Positions 1 to 6,257 of a DNA stretch of 38,860 nt are shown piece by piece; the first letter of the stretch is position 1; the number at the start of each line of letters is the position of its first letter. Under the pieces are notes generated by a model. It made no database searches, was not told the origin of the DNA, and saw only the letters and a list, made by a program, of their open reading frames with translations. The translations under genes and the position numbers were made by a program. Location of the stretch: NCBI RefSeq assembly GCF_001612765.1, contig NZ_BDBB01000059.1, positions 1 through 38,860 of the forward strand, written 5' to 3'. This DNA comes from Nocardia arthritidis NBRC 100137 (GTDB lineage: Bacteria > Actinomycetota > Actinomycetes > Mycobacteriales > Mycobacteriaceae).

Positions 1-301
1 GAACAGCCCCCGCCGGACCAGGAACACCCGGCACACCCGGCACAGACGGACCCGAAACACCCGGCGAATTAGACGAGTTCGATTGACCGGCACCATTGGC
101 TGGACCGGGTGCGGGAGCGCCCGGTTGGCCCGGCGGAGGGGAAACGCTCGGTTGTCCCGGTACGGCCGTGCCCGGCCGTGACCGCTGCTGATCCGGCCGG
201 CTCGACCACGGCGTCACCGGTCCGGTCTGCTGGTCTTCCGCCGTTTCCGGCTCTTGCGCTGCTACCTCGACCTCGGCGGGCCAGATTTCAGCTGAGGTCA
301 T
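1..301 (-). CDS. 5' part of a leftward Pro/Gly-rich protein gene (runs off the window)
   Basis: The frame opens with an ATG at 301 on the minus strand, preceded by a good ribosome binding site (GGGGGAAG, 3 bases before ATG). It stays open to the window edge, so only about 100 codons are seen. The product begins MTSAEIWPAEVEVAAQEPET and soon becomes rich in Pro, Gly, Ser and Gln, with VPG/GVPG repeats, which is a disordered linker style. Such heads occur in actinobacterial membrane-anchored, secreted and ATPase proteins, including type VII accessory proteins, so function cannot be assigned. It is divergent from the operon starting at 729. The reading frame and the start are well supported; the family is unknown. 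Confidence 0.6.
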   Translation of the reverse strand, partial: MTSAEIWPAEVEVAAQEPETAEDQQTGPVTPWSSRPDQQRSRPGTAVPGQPSVSPPPGQPGAPAPGPANGAGQSNSSNSPGVSGPSVPGVPGVPGPAGAV

Positions 302-728
302 GATCTTCCCCCGGTTGTCGGTGCATCAGCAGGTGGAGGACGCTGGAGCGGTAGATTCGAGCAGCGGGTCGCAGGAGTTCATCCAACCTTCCTCACAAGT
401 CGCTGTGAACTATCTGGCAGTTTGGACAATTCGCGCACGTCAGTGTAGATGGATTCGGACCGGCCTCCCCGTTCTGCCAGCGCTTCGCTTCCCGCAGTTG
501 GGAAGCCTAGACAATGAAGGCGTCGAAAGTAGGTCTCACTCATGGTCGATCTCGGCGTACGCCGCTTCGATCGACGATGGGGAGTTCGATCGAAAGGCGG
601 GCTTTGCCGTGGTGGGGCACCAACCTTGCGAGCCTCTGACCCAGGTGGTGTCGGCCGCAATGGACGCAAGTGAAGACCAGTCGACCGCCGTGCACCGGCG
701 TTCCGCCTAGCATCCGGGAGGTGATCTC
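302..728. other. intergenic region between the divergent gene and the first operon
   Basis: About 430 bases separate the leftward gene from the glycine-zipper gene. The region holds the palindrome and -10 described at 488-515. From there a transcript would have a leader of about 200 bases before the ATG at 729. A rightward frame ending at 710 reads like protein near its end (ISAYAASIDDGEFDRKAG and onward), but it has no convincing start or ribosome binding site downstream of the promoter. It may be a remnant. I see no RNA gene here. Confidence 0.4.
488..515 (+). promoter_or_regulatory. palindromic operator/promoter, copy A
   Basis: CTTCCC-gcagtt-GGGAAG (488-505) is a perfect 6-bp inverted repeat with a 6-bp spacer. 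After four bases comes GACAAT (510-515), a plausible -10 hexamer. The same arrangement, with the same 4-bp gap and the same hexamer, occurs at 8889-8916 and, on the minus strand, at 12532-12505. No -35 consensus is visible, because the left arm occupies that place. This suggests an activator site or a special sigma factor. It would drive the operon at 729. Confidence 0.65.
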
Positions 729-1289
729 ATGGGCTTCTTCGGCATTCCATGGTCGAGTGTCGGTAAGTTCGCGCTGACCACCGGCCTCACCGTTGCCGGT
801 GGCGCGCTCGGGTCGGTCGTCCCGGGTGTCGGCACGGCGTTCGGCGTTGCGGCGGGCAGTGCCCTGGCCGGCTTCGCGACAGAGACGCTCTACGACAAAG
901 TGGTCGAGGACAAAAGCTGGGGAGAGTCTCTCAGCAATGGCGCCGAAACCGGCGCCTTGGCACTGCTCGGAGGCGGAGCCGGTGGTGCTGCCCGGGCAGC
1001 ATTCGCGGGTATGGGCGGACGAAACCTTGCCGGGCGGTTGCTCACAGGTGCGATTCGCCCAGGTGTCCAGAACCCGGCCGCGAACATCGGAGCCGCGTGG
1101 ACCGCGCGCGGCGCGTCGTTGAATGCGGCTCGCGGTTGGTTGACCGGCGCCGGTGTGGGTGCCGGTCTTTCGGGCGTCGGGCATTCAGGGGGGTCAGGAC
1201 CGGGGTCGTCTCCGGGGCAAGGGCAGTCGTACCCTGCCACGCTGCCGACCAAGCCACTCAATGCATCGACGACGTTTAGCACCAGCTGA
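729..1289 (+). CDS. glycine-zipper-like Gly/Ala-rich small protein
   Basis: A 186-residue protein with a good ribosome binding site (GGGAGGTG). Residues about 10-55 form a hydrophobic Gly/Ala stretch with GxxxG spacing (VAGGALGSVVPGVGTAFGVA, then AAGSALAGFATE). A second Gly/Ala-rich hydrophobic segment lies at about 75-90. The tail is Gly/Ser/Pro-rich. Glycine-zipper segments of this type occur in membrane-inserting bacterial proteins and near the centre of exported toxins. Here there is no toxin or enzyme domain and no classical signal peptide. It heads the operon that includes the EspB- and EspK-like genes, so a role as a type VII substrate or membrane-active accessory protein is a reasonable inference. 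I do not recognise the family. Confidence 0.7.
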   Translation: MGFFGIPWSSVGKFALTTGLTVAGGALGSVVPGVGTAFGVAAGSALAGFATETLYDKVVEDKSWGESLSNGAETGALALLGGGAGGAARAAFAGMGGRNLAGRLLTGAIRPGVQNPAANIGAAWTARGASLNAARGWLTGAGVGAGLSGVGHSGGSGPGSSPGQGQSYPATLPTKPLNASTTFSTS

Positions 1290-1300
1290 GGGGTGGCGCT

Positions 1301-2926
1301 ATGGCCGACATGCACCCGATGCTGATGCCCGATCGAAAGAAGATTCAGGAGGGCAGCTACCCCCCTGAATGGGTCTTCTCGGTCTTCACCGATTCCTGCT
1401 TCAAGACCTTGTATCAAAACTTCGACGGGATCTGGAAAATTCTCGGCAAAGATTCCAAGGGCGATCCCCCCACAGCTCCGGAAGTGCCGCAGGTCCCCCC
1501 TGCGAACATCGGCAGTTTCACTAACTACGCGGAAGTAGCGGTGCAACTTCAGCGGTCGTACACCGACCTGAACGGCAACGTCACCAAACTCGTGAACTCG
1601 ATACGCGAATCAGGAAAATGGTCCGAGGCGGGGCAGAAAGCGACCAACAAGGTAATCGACGAAAAAGTCGTCGCGATGGCCCCTATCGCTCCACCTCAAG
1701 GCATCCAGATCGACAGCCATATCTTGACTTGGGTCAGCGCCGCCAACGATTCCCTTGCGAGCGAGATCGATGCTGTCAGGCAGGGGCAGAGCGGCGTTGC
1801 CAAGGATATCGACGATCAGACGAAGATGATCAAGGACCTGCAAGATCACATAAAGAAACTGGAGGCGGCGCAGGCCGATCCGGCGGGCACTCCGCCTGCC
1901 GTCGATACGTCGAACTGGCCGACGACCCCCGGCATCCCCGACCCGACGATCCCGCCGGCCGTGGACAACAGTGCCTTCCCCCCCGGCTTGGACGGTCTCG
2001 ACGACCCGACCAGCCCCGGCACGACGCTGCCCGATCTGGACACCCCCGGTAGCCCCGGCTCGCCCGGTCAGACGCCGAGCAGCCTCGACCCCAGCGGGAC
2101 CACGCCGGGCGTGACGACCCCCACCATGCCGAACGTGCCGCAGACCCCCGTCGCGTCGCCGATGGGCTCCGGCATGGACATGATGAGTTCCATGCTGCCG
2201 ATGATGATGCAGCAGGCGATGATGCGGAACATGGCCGATCAGGACCTGAACAGCCGCCGCAGGGACCTGGATCCGAGCCGCTACGACGACGAACTCGATG
2301 CGGTGGCTCCGCCGCCGGTCGCGCCGCCGGTTACGGCCCAGCCCGCGGTCGCGCAGCCGTCCACGACGGCTCCGGCGGCGCAGCACACCGGGACGCCTGC
2401 CGGCACGACGTCTTCCACGCAGCCCACGGTGGCGCCGGGCCGTACCCCGGGCGCGGACGGCAGCGTGGAATACACCTTCCCCGACGGGCGCACGCAGAAG
2501 GTCTCCGCGATGGTGGCCCAAGCCCTGGACGCGGCGTTCGGCAACCGCAGCGGCACCGACGCGCAGAAGGCGTACGAGAAGACGTCGGCGAAGTGGTCGG
2601 ACAAGAAGCAGATCGGCACCCCCGTCGACCCGTTCCAGCTGATGACCGGAGACGTCGCCGTGTGGGAGAAACGGACTGCGATCCTCGTGGTGTTCCCCTC
2701 CGACGATGGCGCAGGCACGATGGAGGCCATCGTCGACGGCGAGCTGAAACCGTGCAACCCACCGGAGATGACCGACAAGGCGGGAGAATTCGGTAGCTTC
2801 TCCGGGTTCGTGCACCCGAAGGGCATCGAGGTGACCGCGCCCGCGGACGGGGCCGCGCCCCCGTCCACGCCGGGTTCGGCCGATCAGTCCGCGGCCGCGG
2901 CAATGCCGGTTGTCGCGGCGGGCTGA
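1301..2926 (+). CDS. Pro-rich putative ESX substrate/accessory protein
   Basis: A 541-residue protein with no recognised family name, in four parts. (i) A helical head (about 1-190) with a Trp-rich start (YPPEWVFSVF) and a charged coiled-coil-like stretch near 160-190. (ii) A Pro/Thr/Gly linker (about 195-290). (iii) A Met-rich segment near 295-315 (MDMMSSMLPMMMQQAMM) and a charged patch (NSRRRDLDPSRYDDELD). (iv) A compact C-terminal domain (about 385-525) beginning around YTFPDGRTQKVSAM and containing TGDVAVWEKRTAILVVF. The Met/Leu-Pro segment resembles ones in the EspB-like protein and in the leftward gene at 11352. It starts 11 bases after the upstream stop and precedes the EspB-like gene, so it is probably co-transcribed. 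The first 600 bases are less GC-rich than the rest. Substrate status is inferred from architecture and position. Confidence 0.75.
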   Translation: MADMHPMLMPDRKKIQEGSYPPEWVFSVFTDSCFKTLYQNFDGIWKILGKDSKGDPPTAPEVPQVPPANIGSFTNYAEVAVQLQRSYTDLNGNVTKLVNSIRESGKWSEAGQKATNKVIDEKVVAMAPIAPPQGIQIDSHILTWVSAANDSLASEIDAVRQGQSGVAKDIDDQTKMIKDLQDHIKKLEAAQADPAGTPPAVDTSNWPTTPGIPDPTIPPAVDNSAFPPGLDGLDDPTSPGTTLPDLDTPGSPGSPGQTPSSLDPSGTTPGVTTPTMPNVPQTPVASPMGSGMDMMSSMLPMMMQQAMMRNMADQDLNSRRRDLDPSRYDDELDAVAPPPVAPPVTAQPAVAQPSTTAPAAQHTGTPAGTTSSTQPTVAPGRTPGADGSVEYTFPDGRTQKVSAMVAQALDAAFGNRSGTDAQKAYEKTSAKWSDKKQIGTPVDPFQLMTGDVAVWEKRTAILVVFPSDDGAGTMEAIVDGELKPCNPPEMTDKAGEFGSFSGFVHPKGIEVTAPADGAAPPSTPGSADQSAAAAMPVVAAG

Positions 2927-2971
2927 TCGTGCGAGCAATGTGACAGCGGCGGATGAGGAGAGGAGGTCGCG

Positions 2972-4438
2972 ATGGCGCTGAATGTGGATCCGCAGGAACT
3001 CGTCGCTGCGGCATCGAAACTCGCCGCGATGGCGCGCGACACCGGGGCCGCGATCCCCGGCGGTTGGGTCGTGCCCGCGGGCGCTGACCCGATCTCGGCT
3101 GCCGCGGTGCCGCAGCTCAACGCGCAGACCGCGGCGCTGCTCAACGGAATGGCCGGTGTGCTCAACGATATTCAGCGCACCGCGTCCAACATCGGCGCGG
3201 CAGCCGCCGATTACAGCGCGGCCGACGACCGCGGCGCCCGGACCATCAACGGCAGCGGCGGTGAGCTCCTCGCCAATCCGGTCGGCGATGTACAGGAGAT
3301 CGGCCAGCGGCGACCGCCCGCGCTGCGGTTCCCTGTCGCGGGCGGCGCGGTCGATCCGTTGACGTTCGCTCAGCAGCTGCACTCGGGTCCCGGGCCCGGT
3401 GCGGCGAAGGGATTCGCGGACGCGCTGCGCAAATTCGCCGGGGGCCCCCATCTGGCGGCCATCGAGGGAGTGAACTCGGCGGCGAAGTCGATGCAGCACT
3501 GGGAGCCGGTCGGCACCGCGGCGGCGACGGAACTCGGCCAGCGCCGCGGGTGGCTGGACCAGCTCGGCACCGGTCTGGGGATGCTGGCCGACGGAATCGA
3601 CACCTACAGTGACGCGTTCCGCACCGCGAAGGCCAAACATCCCACGCCGGAGGAGATCATCGCCGCGCGCAAGGAGCTGATCACGGCGATGCGCTCCAAG
3701 AACGAACTCGGCATCCAGGCCGCCTTGGCGAAATTCAACGAGCAGAACGCTCGTTCGGCGGAGACGATCACCGGTTACTCCACCGAAGTCGGCTCCAAGG
3801 TCGGAGCGAGTGAGGGTGCCAGTGAGGGCGCGGGAAAGGGCGACGGCAGCGGCGACTCCAGCGCGTTGACCCAGATGCTGCCCGCCCTGATGAGCGCGAT
3901 GGCCTCGGCCGGAATGCCGCTGAGTCAGCTCGCGCAGTCGGACGCGTCGGACATCGGTGACGACTACGGCCTCGACGAGTACGGCTACGACGATCTCGGC
4001 ATCCCGAGTGGGCTCGGTACGGGCAGCCCGAGCGGGATGCCCTCAGGCAGCCCCGGTCTCGGCATCCCGGATGTCGAGGCGGAAACCGTCGCGGCGAGCG
4101 CCCTGCCGGTGGCTGCGGCGGCCACCCTGGGGTCGGGCATGCCGCGCGCATCGGTCATCGAACCGCTCGGTACCTCGTCGGCCGCCAACGCCGCTGCCGC
4201 GCGGGGCGGTTCGCCGATGATGCCGTACATGCCGATGGCGCCGGGCATGGGCAACTCGGGCAGCAACAACGACCGCAACCGGGTCGTGGCCTGGCATCCC
4301 GACCGCTTGATGTATGTCGACGACACGCCGCACACCGAAGCGGTGATCGGCGAACGGCCGACCATAGCTCCGACCGTGACCCCCCCGACGCCCACACCGA
4401 GCAACCAGACCCCTTCCCAACCCGGAGGTAACGCATGA
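2972..4438 (+). CDS. espB: EspB-like ESX secreted protein
   Basis: 488 residues, against about 460 for mycobacterial EspB, which is secreted by ESX-1 and folds as a fused PE-PPE-like helical bundle. Residues 1-95 look like a PE-type hairpin and carry the YxxxD export motif (Y81, D85). A Trp-Glu turn (W177) sits where EspB has its WxG-like bend. The segment KHPTPEEI (about 222) aligns with EREHPTYEDI-type sequence in EspB. The tail contains PDRLMYVDD followed by TEAVIG (455-460), matching the YTED...TEAVIG end of EspB. Between them lies a Gly/Pro/Met-rich linker, where EspB is cleaved by mycosin. The next gene is EspL-like and an EspK-like gene follows in the operon, as in the mycobacterial espB-espL-espK order. 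Start: ATG after GGAGAGGAGG. The assignment rests on remembered family sequence. Confidence 0.85.
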   Translation: MALNVDPQELVAAASKLAAMARDTGAAIPGGWVVPAGADPISAAAVPQLNAQTAALLNGMAGVLNDIQRTASNIGAAAADYSAADDRGARTINGSGGELLANPVGDVQEIGQRRPPALRFPVAGGAVDPLTFAQQLHSGPGPGAAKGFADALRKFAGGPHLAAIEGVNSAAKSMQHWEPVGTAAATELGQRRGWLDQLGTGLGMLADGIDTYSDAFRTAKAKHPTPEEIIAARKELITAMRSKNELGIQAALAKFNEQNARSAETITGYSTEVGSKVGASEGASEGAGKGDGSGDSSALTQMLPALMSAMASAGMPLSQLAQSDASDIGDDYGLDEYGYDDLGIPSGLGTGSPSGMPSGSPGLGIPDVEAETVAASALPVAAAATLGSGMPRASVIEPLGTSSAANAAAARGGSPMMPYMPMAPGMGNSGSNNDRNRVVAWHPDRLMYVDDTPHTEAVIGERPTIAPTVTPPTPTPSNQTPSQPGGNA

Positions 4439-4464
4439 GTGAGCACAGCGAGGTGGAGTCGTGA
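4435..4464 (+). other. mini-ORF bridging the EspB-like and EspL-like genes
   Basis: A nine-codon frame (MSEHSEVES) has a near-ideal ribosome binding site, CCGGAGGTAACGC then ATG. Its ATG overlaps the TGA of the EspB-like gene (ATGA), and its TGA overlaps the GTG start of the EspL-like gene (GTGA). It may serve for translational coupling, or be a chance by-product of the start region. A similar MSE-type mini-ORF lies at 29071-29124. Confidence 0.35.
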
Positions 4465-4799
4465 GTTCCATCCACCCGGACGTGCAGGCGGCTTTGGACG
4501 CCGCCCGCGATCTCCGGCACCGGATCGCCGAGATGCGGGAGAAGATCGACAACATCCGGGCCCGCAGGCCGTCGCCGAGCGGCGCGGTCATCCCGGAGGT
4601 CGACGCGATGGGCAAGTTGACCGATCTCTACCTCGCTCCGGGGACCGCCGCGCGCCTCACCGGCCCGGAACTGGTAGCAGAGATCATGGCCGCCATCCGG
4701 GAGAGTACCGCCGATGCGGCGCGGCAGTACCAAAGCGTCATGGAGACGCCCGTCGAGGGAACCGAGCCGGTCGCCACCGCTTCGGGGCAGTCCGGATGA
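4461..4799 (+). CDS. espL: YbaB/EbfC-like protein, EspL-like
   Basis: 112 residues, close to mycobacterial EspL (about 115), a YbaB-type protein of the ESX-1 espB-espL-espK operon that supports EspB stability and secretion. The N-terminal half is a charged helix (RDLRHRIAEMREKIDNIRAR). The second half has the YbaB pattern of a short strand pair followed by helices (AMGKLTDLYLAPGTAARLTG, then ELVAEIMAAIRES). The GTG start overlaps the TGA of a mini-ORF that begins on the EspB-like stop codon, and the gene's own TGA overlaps the next ATG. Position directly after the EspB-like gene is the strongest support. YbaB proteins bind DNA, so a regulatory role is also possible. Confidence 0.72.
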   Translation: MSSIHPDVQAALDAARDLRHRIAEMREKIDNIRARRPSPSGAVIPEVDAMGKLTDLYLAPGTAARLTGPELVAEIMAAIRESTADAARQYQSVMETPVEGTEPVATASGQSG

Positions 4800-5521
4800 C
4801 CGAGCCCGCCCCGGACGTCACCGTCGCCGACACCGTCCGGTGGCTGCACGACGAGGGGCTGGTCCGGCTGGCCGGGGTGGCGGAGGGCATCTCGGAGACG
4901 ATCGTCGCCTACACGATCGACGTCGCCACCGGAACCGTCTCCGCGCATCCCGCCACCGGCGGCGGTGTCGGCGCGGACGTGGTGTCGCTGGCCGCCGACG
5001 ACCTGCCGTATCCGGTCGGCACTGCCCGGCGTCTGGTGATCGCCGGTGTCACGACCACGGACGCGGTACTGGTGGTCGACTTGGCGGCGACCCTGACGAT
5101 CGCGATCAACGCCGACCACCCGGAGCAGACGGCCCGGTCCTGGGTGCTGCAACTGCTGTTGAACCCGGAGATCACGATCACCACCAACAGCGCGGACGTC
5201 GCCATCGGCAGCAGCGCCCGGTTGCGGCAGAGTTTCATTCCAGGCGGCGGCGCGACCCTGGTCAACGTCGACGACACCCGCCCGCCGGTGACGGCGGTGA
5301 CGTTGAACCCGGCTACCGAAGGTCCCGACCATCTGGACGTGGCCCCGGACGGCACGGGGGAGCTGTATCTCGGTGCCCGGTTCTGGCAGTTGCGCCAGAT
5401 CATGCGCATCGAGGACGCCGCCTGGTCCGTGCTGGCGGCGCGCCTGGAATCGGTCACCGACGATTCCGACTACCTGACCGATTCCCGCCCCGGCGAACGA
5501 CTCTCGGAGACCAACCGATGA
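4796..5521 (+). CDS. conserved-looking protein of unknown function in the ESX accessory operon
   Basis: The ATG at 4796 overlaps the upstream stop (ATGA) and gives 241 residues. The protein is soluble, acidic and mixed alpha/beta, without signal peptide or membrane segment. Seen in it: an N-terminal helical part (VADTVRWLHDEGLVRLAGVA), strands such as RRLVIAGVTTTDAVLVVDLA (about 78-98), a central stretch with alternating hydrophobics (NPEITITTNSADVAIGSS) and a C-terminal helix (FWQLRQIMRIEDAAWSVL). I do not recognise a family; it is not EspG, which lies at 26587. Tight coupling to the EspL-like and second YbaB-like genes suggests that it acts with them, perhaps as a cytosolic partner of the EspB/EspK-like proteins. 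Confidence 0.75.
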   Translation: MTEPAPDVTVADTVRWLHDEGLVRLAGVAEGISETIVAYTIDVATGTVSAHPATGGGVGADVVSLAADDLPYPVGTARRLVIAGVTTTDAVLVVDLAATLTIAINADHPEQTARSWVLQLLLNPEITITTNSADVAIGSSARLRQSFIPGGGATLVNVDDTRPPVTAVTLNPATEGPDHLDVAPDGTGELYLGARFWQLRQIMRIEDAAWSVLAARLESVTDDSDYLTDSRPGERLSETNR

Positions 5522-5889
5522 CCGACATGCACCCGATCGAGGTAGACGACTACGACTTCGACGACGACCAGTCGGAGGCCGCCGCACCGGACTGGCGGAA
5601 CATGACCTACGAGGTGTTCAACCCCGACCACACCGTCGGCGTCGGATGCGACCGGGACGGCGAGATCATCGGCCTGTACATCACCGATGACGCCCGCGAC
5701 AACGGCGACGAGTGGTTGGCGTCCCAAATCGTGAAGCTCGCGCGGCTGGCGCACGCGAAATCGCGCGTGGGGTTGCGGGCCGAGATGGAGTTCAAGGGGA
5801 CCCGTTCCTACACGATCGACTCGTTCGATCTTCCGACCGAGGCGTCGTATCGCGCCATGGAGGAAGCCGAGTTCCGACGCGACACCTGA
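5518..5889 (+). CDS. second YbaB/EbfC-like protein
   Basis: 123 residues, starting at an ATG that overlaps the previous stop by ATGA. A very acidic head (EVDDYDFDDDQSE) is followed by a YbaB-like pattern: a strand pair around VGVGCDRDGEIIGLYITDDA and then long helices (EWLASQIVKLARLAHAKSRV). YbaB-fold proteins are small dimeric nucleoid or chaperone-like factors; EspL of ESX-1 belongs to this group. This operon therefore seems to encode two of them, 720 bases apart, which could form a heterodimer. The alternative is an unrelated small alpha/beta protein. The assignment is by pattern only. Confidence 0.65.
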   Translation: MTDMHPIEVDDYDFDDDQSEAAAPDWRNMTYEVFNPDHTVGVGCDRDGEIIGLYITDDARDNGDEWLASQIVKLARLAHAKSRVGLRAEMEFKGTRSYTIDSFDLPTEASYRAMEEAEFRRDT

Positions 5890-5926
5890 GTTGCCGACCG
5901 CCGCAACGGCGAGACAGGACAGCGAC

Positions 5927-6250
5927 ATGACCGACGCATTCGATACCGACGACCCGCACGAAGTGGTCGCCGCCGCGCACAAGTTCCGGACCGCGATCGC
6001 CACGGTCGGCGGCCAAGTTGAGCAGATCATCGCTGGTTTCGTCGTGCCACGGCGACCCGAGTCGGAGATCGATCGGCAACTGGTGGCGTGCACGGACAAG
6101 TGGATCAAGTCTCCTTGCGAAGCCGCCGTACACGCAAACGGCCGCCGCGTGGACGCGACCACACAGGTCACCACCCAGGTGTCCTACACCCACGCCGACG
6201 CCGATCACGCCGGAGCCGCCGCGGTGCATCGCCACACCGAATCCGTCTGA
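5927..6250 (+). CDS. EspC-like / WXG100-sized ESX substrate
   Basis: 107 residues, all helical, with the YxxxD type VII export motif at Y87-D91 near the C-terminus. Size, helix-turn-helix layout and motif position fit the EspC/EspF-type ESX substrate family. The N-terminal domain of the protein at 8952 has its YxxxD motif at exactly the same residues, 87 and 91. The turn has no WxG but contains Trp (DKWIKSPCE, about 57-65). The start is ATG after GACAGGAC; 37 bases separate it from the previous gene. Two cysteines (C55, C64) are unusual for the family. EspC-like substrates are commonly co-secreted and polymerise or chaperone partner substrates, so the adjacent EspK-like gene may be related in function. 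Confidence 0.68.
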   Translation: MTDAFDTDDPHEVVAAAHKFRTAIATVGGQVEQIIAGFVVPRRPESEIDRQLVACTDKWIKSPCEAAVHANGRRVDATTQVTTQVSYTHADADHAGAAAVHRHTESV

Positions 6251-6257
6251 CTCGCTG

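Noticed and set aside
300..710. A 136-codon rightward gene before the glycine-zipper gene
   Set aside because: It begins at the start of the divergent gene, runs through the palindrome promoter and has no ribosome binding site; only its end looks protein-like.
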